From contig DASUWJ010000134.1 of assembly GCA_036378475.1 (NCBI GenBank), positions 1-16,094 of the forward strand: a stretch of 16,094 nt of DNA. The letters run 5' to 3'. This DNA is from 13-2-20CM-68-14 sp036378475 (GTDB lineage: Bacteria > Actinomycetota > Thermoleophilia > Gaiellales > Gaiellaceae). The translations under genes were made by a program, and so were the position numbers. The notes below the pieces were generated by a model. That model worked only from the letters and a program-made list of their open reading frames with translations. It did not search any database and was not told the DNA's origin. Below are positions 6,219-12,736 of this stretch, one piece after another. Position 1 is the stretch's first letter. Each line of letters begins with the position of its first letter.

Positions 6219-7271
6219 ATGAGGAGCGCTGAGGGCAGCTACGAGCGAGTGGCCTCGCTGCCGCTCGAGGTCGAGACCTACGAGCTCGACCGGCTCGAGC
6301 AAGATGTGTCACCCGAGTTCACCCGTGTCACGACCGTGATCCGTCTCCGGGGCGCCGGGCAGCAGGGCCTCGGCGAGGATGTGACCTACGACGCCGACGA
6401 CCAGGCTGCCTTCCAGCGCGCGGGCGGCAGCCTCCCCCTGGTCGGCCGGAGGACGCTCGAGGAGTTCTCGGAGCTCCTCGGGGGCCTACCCCTCTTCAAG
6501 GCGGAGCCCTCCCAGGCCGCCTACCGCGACTACCGCCGCTGGGCGTTCGAGAGCGCCGCGCTCGATCTCGCGCTTCGGCAAGCCGGCCTGTCGCTGGCCG
6601 GCGCGCTCGGACGTGAAGCAAGCCCCGTTCGCTACGTCGCCTCGCTCCGGCTCGGCGATCCACCCTCGCTCGCTCCGCTTGAGCGCTGGCTCGAGCACTA
6701 TCCCGAACTGCGGTTCAAGCTGGATCCGACCAGTGCCTGGACCGAGAGCCTGATCGGCGAGCTCCGGGCGCTCGGCAAGGTCGAGATCGTCGATCTGAAG
6801 GGCGCCTACAAGGGAACCCCGGTCGACCAGCCGCCCGACCCGGAGCTCTACGCGCGCGTCGCAGTTGGATTTCCCGACGCCCTGATCGAGGACCCCGCGC
6901 TGACCCCCGCGACCGACCCCGTGCTCGAGCCGCACCGCGACCGGGTTACCTGGGACGCTCCGATTCACTCGGTCGACGACGTGCTGGCGCTGCCGTTTCC
7001 GCCGCGGGTGTTGAACGTGAAGCCCTCTCGCTTCGGTTCGCTCCGGCGCCTGTTCGACTTCTACGACTGGTGCGCGGGAGACGGCGTCCAAAACTACGGC
7101 GGCGGCCAGTTCGAGCTCGGCCCTGGCCGCTCCCAGATCCAGCATCTCGCCTCGCTCTTCCATGGCGATGCGCCGAACGACGTCGCGCCCGCGGGTTTCA
7201 ACGCCGGCGTCCGGGCCGGCCTGCCGACGAGCCCGCTCGCGCCGGCAGAGGCCCGACCGGGCTTCCGCTGA
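6219..7271 (+). CDS. Enolase-superfamily protein (OSBS/muconate-cycloisomerase-like)
   Basis: A 350-residue protein with the enolase-superfamily fold: an N-terminal capping domain (about 1-115) followed by a TIM-barrel domain. Such enzymes abstract a proton alpha to a carboxylate with help from a divalent metal. Candidate metal ligands at barrel strand ends are Asp192 (EIVDLKG), Glu224 (LIEDP) and Asp246 (VTWDAP). Lys268 (NVKPSRFGS) is the likely base on the far side. The second-strand position, usually K-x-K, reads Lys167-Leu-Asp169 (RFKLDP), so the second lysine is missing. C-terminal FELGPGRSQIQHLASL is consistent with the group. The reaction is unknown; o-succinylbenzoate synthase, dipeptide epimerase or another cycloisomerase are family options. 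It probably has its own promoter. Confidence 0.75.
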   Translation: MRSAEGSYERVASLPLEVETYELDRLEQDVSPEFTRVTTVIRLRGAGQQGLGEDVTYDADDQAAFQRAGGSLPLVGRRTLEEFSELLGGLPLFKAEPSQAAYRDYRRWAFESAALDLALRQAGLSLAGALGREASPVRYVASLRLGDPPSLAPLERWLEHYPELRFKLDPTSAWTESLIGELRALGKVEIVDLKGAYKGTPVDQPPDPELYARVAVGFPDALIEDPALTPATDPVLEPHRDRVTWDAPIHSVDDVLALPFPPRVLNVKPSRFGSLRRLFDFYDWCAGDGVQNYGGGQFELGPGRSQIQHLASLFHGDAPNDVAPAGFNAGVRAGLPTSPLAPAEARPGFR

Positions 7272-7280
7272 GCGCCCATC

Positions 7281-7286
7281 TATATT
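7281..7286 (+). promoter_or_regulatory. -10 box (TATATT) before the second acyl-CoA dehydrogenase
   Basis: TATATT in the 30-base gap is the most A+T-rich hexamer in the neighbourhood and a close match to the -10 consensus. It leaves a leader of under 10 bases before GTG 7302. The -35 element is not clear. Confidence 0.45.
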
Positions 7287-7301
7287 GACCCGCGAGTCGA
7301 C

Positions 7302-8477
7302 GTGACGGCGGTCGAGGCCTCGAGCGGCATCTCCTTTGCCCTGAGTGACGAGCAGCGCTCCCTGCGCGAACTCGCGCACGAGTTCGCGGCGAAGGAGATC
7401 CGCGCCATCGCCGCCGACTACGACGAGCGCTCGCAGCATCCGGCGGACGTGCTCGCGAAGGCCCACGAGGTCGGGTTGCTGAACCCGCACCTCCCCGAGG
7501 ACTTCGGCGGTTCCGGGCTCTCCGCCTTCGAGCAGATGCTGATCGGCGAGGAGCTCGCCTGGGGCTGTGCCGGGATCGCGACCTCGATCGTCGCCAACAT
7601 CCTCGGCTCGCTCCCCGTGCTGATCGCCGGCAGCGAGGAGCAGAAGCGCGAGTGGCTGACGCCGCTCCTCGAAGAGCCGATCCTCTGCTCCTTCGCTCTG
7701 ACCGAGCCCGAGGCGGGCTCGGACGTGGCAGCGATCCGAACGACCGCTCGACGCGACGGCTCCGACTACCTGCTGAGCGGCACGAAGATGTTCATCACCA
7801 ACGCCGGCCACGCGGCCTGGTTCGTCGTCTTCGCCTCGACCGATCGGGCAGCGGGCCACCGGGGCCTGTCGGCGTTCGTCGTGCCGGCGAGCGCCGGCGG
7901 CGTCGTCGTCGAGAAGCACCTCGACAAGCTCGGACAGCGGGCGACAGACACCTCCGCCCTCGCCTTCCAGGACGTCCGAGTCCCCGCCGTGAACCGCCTC
8001 GGCGAGGAAGGCGAAGGGTTCAAGATCGCGATGAAGACGCTCGATCTCACCCGGCCCGGCACCGCCGTTGGCGCCGTCGGCGTCGCGCGGGCGGCGTTCG
8101 AGCATGCGCTCGAGTACTCGAAGCACCGGGTCCAGTTCGGGCAGCCGATCGCCCTCAACCAGGGGGTCAACTTCCTGGTCGCCGACATGGCCGCCGAGAT
8201 CGAGGCCGCTCGCCTTTTGACGTGGCAGGCGGCGTGGCTGATCGACCAGGGTGAGCGTGCGACGCTCCAATCCTCCTACGCCAAGCGCTTCGCGGCCGAT
8301 ACGGCGATGAAGGTGACGACCGACGCGGTGCAGATCTTCGGCGGCTACGGCTACATCAAGGAGTATCCGGTCGAGAAACTGATGCGCGACGCCAAGCTGT
8401 TCCAGATCTACGAGGGCACCTCTCAGATCCAGCGACTCGTGATCGCGCGCGAGCTCTTCTTGCCGCGGGCCGACTAG
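7302..8477 (+). CDS. Acyl-CoA dehydrogenase (medium/short-chain type)
   Basis: A 391-residue FAD-dependent acyl-CoA dehydrogenase. The N-terminal helical domain starts at FALSDEQRSLRELAHEFA. The middle beta domain has CSFALTEPEAGSDVAAIRTT and GTKMFITNAGHA, followed by KLGQRATDTSALAFQDV. The C-terminal helical domain has HRVQFGQPIALNQGVNFLVA, QIFGGYGYIKEYPVEKLMRD and finally IYEGTSQIQRLVIARE with the catalytic base Glu371, the position used by MCAD and SCAD. Unlike the first dehydrogenase in this window it ends at the normal point. The start is a GTG; the next in-frame candidates would cut the first helix. It faces a thioesterase gene 28 bases away, tail to tail. Confidence 0.93.
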   Translation: MTAVEASSGISFALSDEQRSLRELAHEFAAKEIRAIAADYDERSQHPADVLAKAHEVGLLNPHLPEDFGGSGLSAFEQMLIGEELAWGCAGIATSIVANILGSLPVLIAGSEEQKREWLTPLLEEPILCSFALTEPEAGSDVAAIRTTARRDGSDYLLSGTKMFITNAGHAAWFVVFASTDRAAGHRGLSAFVVPASAGGVVVEKHLDKLGQRATDTSALAFQDVRVPAVNRLGEEGEGFKIAMKTLDLTRPGTAVGAVGVARAAFEHALEYSKHRVQFGQPIALNQGVNFLVADMAAEIEAARLLTWQAAWLIDQGERATLQSSYAKRFAADTAMKVTTDAVQIFGGYGYIKEYPVEKLMRDAKLFQIYEGTSQIQRLVIARELFLPRAD

Positions 8478-8505
8478 TTCGCGGCGGGGCCCGGGTGAAA
8501 GCCCA

Positions 8506-8922
8506 CTAGGCCGAGGCCGGCTCGACGCGGGCGATCTCCTCGATCAGCCAGCGCGGCACCCGCCTCGGGCGCAAGGTGGCCGCGTCGACGCAGGCGTGCC
8601 CGGTCGAGCCCTCGGCGATCTTCACGCCGGCCCGCTCGACGAGGTAGTCGAAGCGAAAGCGGGCGCCCCGCAGCGAACGACAGGCCGAGTGCACGGTCAG
8701 ACGGTCGTCGAAGCGCGCGGGCTGCCGGTAGGCAATCGAGGCCTCCAGCGTGAGCGCCTCGATTCCTTCGGTCTGCAGCTCCCTGTAGCCGCCCCGAAAG
8801 CGCGCGAGATACTCGATCCGCGCCACCTCGAACCAGACCAGGTAGATCGCGTGGTGTGCGATCCCCTGCGCATCCGTCTCCGCGAAGCGGACCTTGACCT
8901 CGGTCGAGAAGCCGAAGCTCAC
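8506..8922 (-). CDS. Hotdog-fold acyl-CoA thioesterase (YbgC/4HBT type)
   Basis: A 138-residue single-hotdog protein that probably hydrolyses acyl-CoA thioesters. The 4HBT/YbgC signature reads VRFAETDAQGIAHHAIYLVW, with the catalytic Asp17 in the TDAQG turn and a His pair at 23-24. Next come EVARIEYLARF and the strands YRQPARFDDRLTV and RFRFDYLV. Length and layout are normal for the family. The start is GTG 8922, which places the signature at the usual distance and lies 9 bases behind a -10-like TAGAGA. It diverges from the sirtuin gene across 26 bases. Substrate is unknown. Confidence 0.85.
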   Translation of the reverse strand: MSFGFSTEVKVRFAETDAQGIAHHAIYLVWFEVARIEYLARFRGGYRELQTEGIEALTLEASIAYRQPARFDDRLTVHSACRSLRGARFRFDYLVERAGVKIAEGSTGHACVDAATLRPRRVPRWLIEEIARVEPASA

Positions 8923-8931
8923 GTAGGGAAC

Positions 8932-8941
8932 TCTCTACGAT
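8932..8941. promoter_or_regulatory. Back-to-back -10 boxes of a divergent promoter
   Basis: The 26-base gap between the thioesterase (minus) and sirtuin (plus) genes contains TACGAT on the plus strand (8936-8941) and TAGAGA on the minus strand (8937 to 8932), sharing TA. The plus box is 7 bases from ATG 8949 and the minus box 9 bases from GTG 8922, so both transcripts would be leaderless. The -35 regions would lie in the opposite gene. Confidence 0.45.
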
Positions 8942-8948
8942 CGGCCCG

Positions 8949-9692
8949 ATGGACGCGGCCAGGCTCGCCCGTCTGATCCAGCTGCGTCAGCCCTGCGTCG
9001 TTCTGACCGGCGCCGGCGTCTCGACCGAGAGCGGCATTCCCGATTTTCGCTCGCCGAGCGGGCTCTGGGCGCAGTTCGACCCACAGGAGTACGCTTCGCT
9101 CGAGGCCTTCCGCGCCGATCCCGACAAGGTCTGGAGCTTCTACGCACCTCGGATCGCGCTGCTGACCGGGGCGCGGCCGAATGCCGCGCACCTCGCGCTC
9201 GCCGCCCTCGAGCGCGCCGGCTACGTCCAAGCGATCGTGACCCAGAACATCGACCTTCTCCACGAACGCGCGGGGAGCAGAGAGATCGTCGAGGTGCACG
9301 GCTCGATCCGCACTGCAAGGTGCCCCGTTTGCGGCGGCTCGTATCCGCTCCGGCTCCTGCTCGCCAAGCTCCGCGAGGCGGACGTACCGCGCTGCGACGA
9401 CTGCCGTTCGGTGCTCAAGCCCGACGTCGTCTTCTTCGGAGAGCTGCTGGCGCCCGAGGCGATCGAGCGAGCCTTCGAGCTGGCCCGGCGTGCCAGCCTG
9501 CTGCTCGTGGTCGGCTCGGCGCTCGAGGTCTACCCCGTCGCGGCGCTGCCCGAGGAGACGCTGGCCGCCGGCGGCCGCCTGGCGATCGTGAACAGGGGAT
9601 CGACGCCGTACGATCGGCGGGCCGAGCTTGCGTTCAACGCCGCGGCGGGCGAGCTCTTGGCTGCCGTCGCGGCCGAGCTCGAAGCTCGCTAG
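8949..9692 (+). CDS. cobB: NAD-dependent protein deacylase, sirtuin (CobB-like)
   Basis: A 247-residue sirtuin that removes acyl groups from lysines using NAD+, releasing nicotinamide and O-acyl-ADP-ribose. Visible motifs are the NAD loop TGAGVSTESGIPDFRSPSGLW (residues 20-40), TQNIDLLHERAG (98-109), catalytic His117 in VEVHGS, and a zinc ribbon of Cys125, Cys128, Cys149 and Cys152. VVGSALEVYPVA and AIVNRG follow in the C-terminal Rossmann half. Tyr65 and Arg68 form a Y-x-x-R pair, the signature of class III sirtuins (SIRT5, CobB) that favour succinyl and malonyl groups. Acyl-CoA dehydrogenases are known sirtuin targets elsewhere, so the nearby dehydrogenase and thioesterase are suggestive context only. 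It is too small for a defence SIR2 fusion. The stop overlaps that of the next gene (CTAG, 9689-9692). Confidence 0.93.
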   Translation: MDAARLARLIQLRQPCVVLTGAGVSTESGIPDFRSPSGLWAQFDPQEYASLEAFRADPDKVWSFYAPRIALLTGARPNAAHLALAALERAGYVQAIVTQNIDLLHERAGSREIVEVHGSIRTARCPVCGGSYPLRLLLAKLREADVPRCDDCRSVLKPDVVFFGELLAPEAIERAFELARRASLLLVVGSALEVYPVAALPEETLAAGGRLAIVNRGSTPYDRRAELAFNAAAGELLAAVAAELEAR

Positions 9693-9850
9693 GCCGCAGC
9701 CCTTTTCAGCGGACGCTCGCCGAGGACGCGGCGGCAGCCGGAGCAGTGGATGCGCTCGAACTCGTACGGGATGCCTTCTCGCTGGCGCAGCAAGCGCGTC
9801 GTCACGGTCGTGTGCCGGTGAGGTGACCGGAACTGGATCGGCTTGCGCAT
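9689..9850 (-). CDS. Small CxxC protein, 53 residues, unknown function
   Basis: Starts MRKPIQFRSPHRHTTV and ends HCSGCRRVLGERPLKRAAA. It is basic (many Arg, three His), has no signal peptide, and has one CxxC pair (HCSGC) that could bind half a zinc site or act as a redox pair. It is short but looks genuine. Its TAG stop overlaps the sirtuin stop in the palindrome CTAG, and a -10-like TAGAGC lies before its ATG. It sits in the 215-base gap between two solid genes, and its composition is protein-like. A GTG three codons upstream (9859) is an alternative start. I do not recognise a named family. Confidence 0.55.
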   Translation of the reverse strand: MRKPIQFRSPHRHTTVTTRLLRQREGIPYEFERIHCSGCRRVLGERPLKRAAA

Positions 9851-9863
9851 CTCATTCACCGTA

Positions 9864-9873
9864 GCTCTACTCT
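9864..9873. promoter_or_regulatory. Divergent promoter between the CxxC protein and the L,D-transpeptidase
   Basis: Plus strand: TTGCGC (9844-9849), 18 bases, TACTCT (9868-9873), with a start point expected near 9880. Minus strand: TAGAGC (9869 to 9864) leads to ATG 9850 with a very short leader. The two -10 boxes share the TA of CTCTAC, the same arrangement as in the thioesterase-sirtuin gap. Confidence 0.4.
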
Positions 9874-9907
9874 CGGAAGTTACGACGCGCAAATGGGGGA
9901 AGAAGTT

Positions 9908-10663
9908 GTGACAACCTGGTGGCGGCGTAGCGCGGCGCTCGCGCTCGCAGCCACGCTCCTGACCGCCGGCTGCGGCGCGGCGCGACGGACCCGGATCGCC
10001 GCGGCGCCGAGAGCGGGCCGCTGCGCGGCGGGGACGATTCGGGCACTCGGCTCGCCCGAGCGCGCGTACGTCGCACTCGTACGCGGCCGCGTACGGGCCT
10101 TTCATCGTCTGGGTGCGAGTCCGATCGCCTGGTTCGGGCACGACAACCTGTACGGCGTGCCGACGGTCTTCAGCGTTCGCGCTTCAGTCCTCGGCAAGGG
10201 CTGCCGCGCCGTCTGGTACCGCGTTCAGCTCCCGCTGAAGCCGAACGGGACCGTCGGCTACGTGAGAGCCCCGAAAGTGGAGCTCGCAAGCGTGCGGACG
10301 CGGATCAGCGTCGACCTATCGGCCCGCCTTCTGACGCTCTTCCGGGACGGGCGCGCGCTGCTTCGCGTCCGGGTGGGTGTCGGCTCACGCCAGACGCCGA
10401 CGCCGACCGGAAGCTTCTACGTCAACCAGCGCTTTCGCGAGGATCCTGCGGGGCCATACGGCCCGGCGGCGCTCGGTATCTCCGCGTATTCGACCGTGCT
10501 GACCTGGTGGGCGCAGGGGGGCCCGATCGCGATTCACGGCACGAACCAGCCCTGGACGATCGGTCGCGCCGCCTCGAACGGCTGTATCCACGTCCAAAAC
10601 AGGATCCTCGACCGCTTGTTTCGGCTGACGCCGGCGGGCACACCGGTCGTGATCACGGCCTAG
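9908..10663 (+). CDS. L,D-transpeptidase (YkuD domain) lipoprotein
   Basis: A predicted extracytoplasmic L,D-transpeptidase that forms 3-3 cross-links in peptidoglycan or attaches proteins to it. From GTG 9908 it has 251 residues. A short basic start (TTWWRRS) is followed by a hydrophobic stretch ending in the lipobox LTAGC, making Cys22 the lipidated residue. A middle domain has SH3-like strands (YGVPTVFSVRA, GYVRAPKVEL). The YkuD domain begins at ISVDLSARLLTLFRDG and carries TPTPTGSFYV, His210 in AIHGTNQPW, and catalytic Cys226 in SNGCIHVQN. The residue after CI is His where the common motif has Arg (SHGCIR). ATG 9893, five codons upstream and in frame, is the other possible start. GTG 9908 is preferred because a G-rich GGGGGAAGAAG stretch lies just before it and it gives a normal lipoprotein signal. 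Confidence 0.85.
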   Translation: MTTWWRRSAALALAATLLTAGCGAARRTRIAAAPRAGRCAAGTIRALGSPERAYVALVRGRVRAFHRLGASPIAWFGHDNLYGVPTVFSVRASVLGKGCRAVWYRVQLPLKPNGTVGYVRAPKVELASVRTRISVDLSARLLTLFRDGRALLRVRVGVGSRQTPTPTGSFYVNQRFREDPAGPYGPAALGISAYSTVLTWWAQGGPIAIHGTNQPWTIGRAASNGCIHVQNRILDRLFRLTPAGTPVVITA

Positions 10664-10687
10664 CGGTTAGCCTGGGTCTCTCCGCGG

Positions 10688-10715
10688 TAACACTCTCGAA
10701 AGCGACGAAAGGAAG
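10688..10715 (+). promoter_or_regulatory. Possible -10 box and ribosome binding site
   Basis: TAACAC (10688-10693) is a plausible -10 and AAAGGAAG (10708-10715) a good Shine-Dalgarno sequence ahead of ATG 10721. The -35 is weak (TTAGCC at 10667). Unlike the leaderless genes nearby, this one has an ordinary leader. Confidence 0.4.
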
Positions 10716-10720
10716 CTGAA

Positions 10721-11080
10721 ATGGCTGCACGACGACAGGGGCTGTTCGGCATCAGCGAGGATCTGCTTGGCCGGATCACCGAGCTTCCCGGGGCGAAGAA
10801 CCTGCTGGAAGGCCTGAACACGCTCCGCGATCGCGTCGACGAGCTGCAGAAGCGGATGCGCGGGCTCGATGAGCTGTCGCGGCGGGTCGACGCACTGGAG
10901 CGGCGCGTCGACCAACTCTCCGGCGGCTCGCGTTCCGCGAGCTCGAGCCGCAGGACGACGCGCAAGACGAGCGGCTCGACGCGCTCGTCGGCGGCCTCGA
11001 AGCGAAGCCCTTCCACCGGCACGCGCCGGACGACCCGGCGCCGCGGCAGCGGCGGCGCTAGCTCCGGGCCGAAGGCCTAG
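10721..11080 (+). CDS. Small coiled-coil protein with basic Ser/Arg/Thr-rich tail
   Basis: A 119-residue cytoplasmic protein of unknown function. Residues 8-30 look helical (LFGISEDLLGRITELPGAKN). Residues about 31-67 form a coiled coil with clear heptads (LRDRVDELQKRM, RRVDALERRVDQL). Residues 68-119 are low-complexity Ser, Arg, Thr, Lys and Gly (SRRTTRKTSGSTRSS, TRRTTRRRGSGG) and probably bind nucleic acid or another polyanion. The layout recalls histone-tail-like or nucleoid-associated actinobacterial proteins, but there is no named match. The good ribosome site supports expression. Its TAG stop overlaps the TAG of the convergent lipid kinase in CTAG (11077-11080). Confidence 0.7.
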   Translation: MAARRQGLFGISEDLLGRITELPGAKNLLEGLNTLRDRVDELQKRMRGLDELSRRVDALERRVDQLSGGSRSASSSRRTTRKTSGSTRSSAASKRSPSTGTRRTTRRRGSGGASSGPKA

Positions 11081-11988
11081 GGCAGGCGCAGGCGCAGCGC
11101 GCGGGGCACGAGCTCGAACTGCGCCGGTGTCGTTCCGGGCTGCTCGCCGTCGAGCTGGACAGGAAACGGCGCCGGCGCCTCGACGCGGACGCTGACGCCC
11201 TGCAGGAGCTCCGCTTTCGGGTGCGGCAGGTGCCGCCCGCGGTAGATCTTCGGCAGCTGCGAAAGCAGCTCCAGCTTCGTCAGGTCGCCGATCAGGAGTA
11301 CGTCGAACAGGCCGTCGTCCGGGCTGGCCTGCGGTGCGACCTGCATCCCGCCTCCGAAGTAGCGGCCGTTCGCCACGACGACGTCCTGCAGCCGCCCGCG
11401 CCGCACCTGGCCGTCGACCGTCACCGAGACGTCGGAGTTCCGCCAGCGAGAGAAGACGGCCAGGGTCGACCAGGCGTAGGAGATCTTGCCGCCGAGGAAC
11501 TTGCTCGTTTCGTTCGCCCGCTTGGCGATCGCGCCGCTCATGCCGGCGCTGGCGATGTTGGCGAAGTACGACTGCTCCTCGCCGCCCGACCAGGAGCGGT
11601 AGCTCGCCCGGCCGAGGTCGAGCTCGCGGGCGTTTCCGTCGCGGGCGATCGCGAGGGCCCGCTCGAGCCGGGGCGGGATCCCGTGGGTACGGACGAAGTC
11701 CCAGCCGGTGCCGCGCGGGATCACCGCGAGCTCGACGCCGGCGAGGCCGGCGATTCCGTTCACGACCTCGTTCACCGTGCCGTCGCCGCCGACCGCGACA
11801 ATGAGCCCCGCCCCCTCCGCTGCCGCGCGCCGGGCCAGCTCGGTCAGCTGGCCGGGGCGGGTCGACAGGAGCGTTTCCCCGCTCAGCCCGGCGGCGGCGG
11901 CGCGCGTCGCGATCTCGGGCCAGCGCCGGCCGGTGGCCCCGTTCGCGGAGGCCGGGTTGACGAGGAAGACGGTCTTCGCGCCGCTAAT
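11077..11988 (-). CDS. Lipid kinase, diacylglycerol kinase/YegS family, apparent ATT start
   Basis: A predicted ATP-dependent lipid kinase (DAGK catalytic domain) acting at the membrane on diacylglycerol or a related lipid. From ATT 11988 it has 303 residues: KTVFLVNPASANGATGRRW at the N-terminus, the nucleotide motif VAVGGDGTVNEVVNG (GGDGT at 67-71), then PRGTGWDFVRTHGIP, DLGRASY, SYFANIASAGMSGA and DVVVANGRYFGGGMQVAP. DGLFDVLLIGDL leads into the C-terminal beta domain, where QLDGEQPGTTPAQFELVP is typical of the family end. No ATG, GTG or TTG lies in frame between the upstream stop (12030-12028) and GTG 11775. That GTG falls inside the GGDGTV motif and would destroy the kinase. ATT 11988 overlaps the TAG of the PNP gene (ATTAG), which suggests coupled re-initiation. 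A base error at the start codon is the alternative. Confidence 0.85.
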   Translation of the reverse strand: MSGAKTVFLVNPASANGATGRRWPEIATRAAAAGLSGETLLSTRPGQLTELARRAAAEGAGLIVAVGGDGTVNEVVNGIAGLAGVELAVIPRGTGWDFVRTHGIPPRLERALAIARDGNARELDLGRASYRSWSGGEEQSYFANIASAGMSGAIAKRANETSKFLGGKISYAWSTLAVFSRWRNSDVSVTVDGQVRRGRLQDVVVANGRYFGGGMQVAPQASPDDGLFDVLLIGDLTKLELLSQLPKIYRGRHLPHPKAELLQGVSVRVEAPAPFPVQLDGEQPGTTPAQFELVPRALRLRLP

Positions 11989-12703
11989 GCTTCGGCTCGG
12001 CGGTCGCCGTCGCGAGCGCGATCCGCGTCATTCGGTCGACGGCGGCACGGAGCTCGTCGTCCGAGATGCGGCTGAACTCGCCCTCCACGACCACGTCGCT
12101 GACAGTCAGCAGGCAACCGGCCTGGACACCGCGGAGCGCGCCCAGGGTGAAGAGCACCGCCGCCTCCATCTCGACCGCCAGCACCCCGCGCGCCGACCAG
12201 CGCTCGTACTGCCCGCCGTCCGGGTTGTAGAAGACGTCGCTCGAGACGATCGGCCCCACGCGCAGCGGCTGGGCGAGTTCCTTCGCGTAATGGACAGCGC
12301 CGTGGACGAGCTCCCAGTCGGAGGTGGGGCAGTGCGGTTCGCCGCCGACGAGATGCTGTGCGGTCGCATCTGCCGGCACCGCCGAGACCGCCACGATCAG
12401 GTCCCCGAGCGCTAGGTCGGGCTGCAACCCGCCACAGGTACCCACCCGCAGCAGGCGCTTGACCCCGAGCTGGACGAGCTCCTCGATCACGATCGCAGTC
12501 GAAGGACAGCCCATCCCGGTCGCCTGTACGGAGACCGGTCTTCCCTCGAACTCGCCCGTGTAGCCGAGCAGGCCGCGCTCGCCGTTTCGCTGCACCGGGC
12601 CGTCGAGGTAGGTCTCGGCGATGTACTGGGCGCGCAGCGGGTCACCCGGCAGCAGGCATGCCTCCGCGTAGTCGCCGGGCTCCGCGCGAACGTGAATCGG
12701 CAC
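11984..12703 (-). CDS. deoD: Purine nucleoside phosphorylase, DeoD type
   Basis: A 239-residue hexameric-type purine nucleoside phosphorylase, which splits purine nucleosides with phosphate into base and ribose-1-phosphate in purine salvage. Motifs are CLLPGDPLRAQYIAE (phosphate binding), QATGMGCPSTAIVIEEL, LLRVGTCGGLQPDLALGD, and the ribose-binding GVLAVEMEAAVLFTLGAL with the Met-Glu pair. VSDVVVEGEFSRIS occupies the position of the catalytic-Asp loop. Length is normal. The start is GTG 12703, six bases behind a minus-strand TAGGCT, so the transcript may be leaderless. The lipid kinase follows with overlapping codons. Hpt, also in this window, would use the released bases. Other members of the PNP/UDP family (uridine phosphorylase) are the main alternative. 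Confidence 0.88.
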   Translation of the reverse strand: MPIHVRAEPGDYAEACLLPGDPLRAQYIAETYLDGPVQRNGERGLLGYTGEFEGRPVSVQATGMGCPSTAIVIEELVQLGVKRLLRVGTCGGLQPDLALGDLIVAVSAVPADATAQHLVGGEPHCPTSDWELVHGAVHYAKELAQPLRVGPIVSSDVFYNPDGGQYERWSARGVLAVEMEAAVLFTLGALRGVQAGCLLTVSDVVVEGEFSRISDDELRAAVDRMTRIALATATAEPKH

Positions 12704-12736
12704 GAAGCAAGCCTAGTGGCTTCCCGGGTCCTGTAG

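Noticed and set aside
4614..6302. 562-codon minus-strand frame antisense to the ligase and repeat-protein genes
   Set aside because: Its apparent repeats are only the antisense reading of the His/Lys repeat. There is no independent support.
6486..8270. 594-codon minus-strand frame antisense to the enolase-like and second dehydrogenase genes
   Set aside because: Low-complexity charged shadow covering two strongly supported genes.
8949..9692. Sirtuin considered as an anti-phage SIR2 effector
   Set aside because: It is a compact stand-alone deacylase with a zinc ribbon and catalytic His. No defence partner (TIR, helicase, Argonaute, HerA) is nearby.
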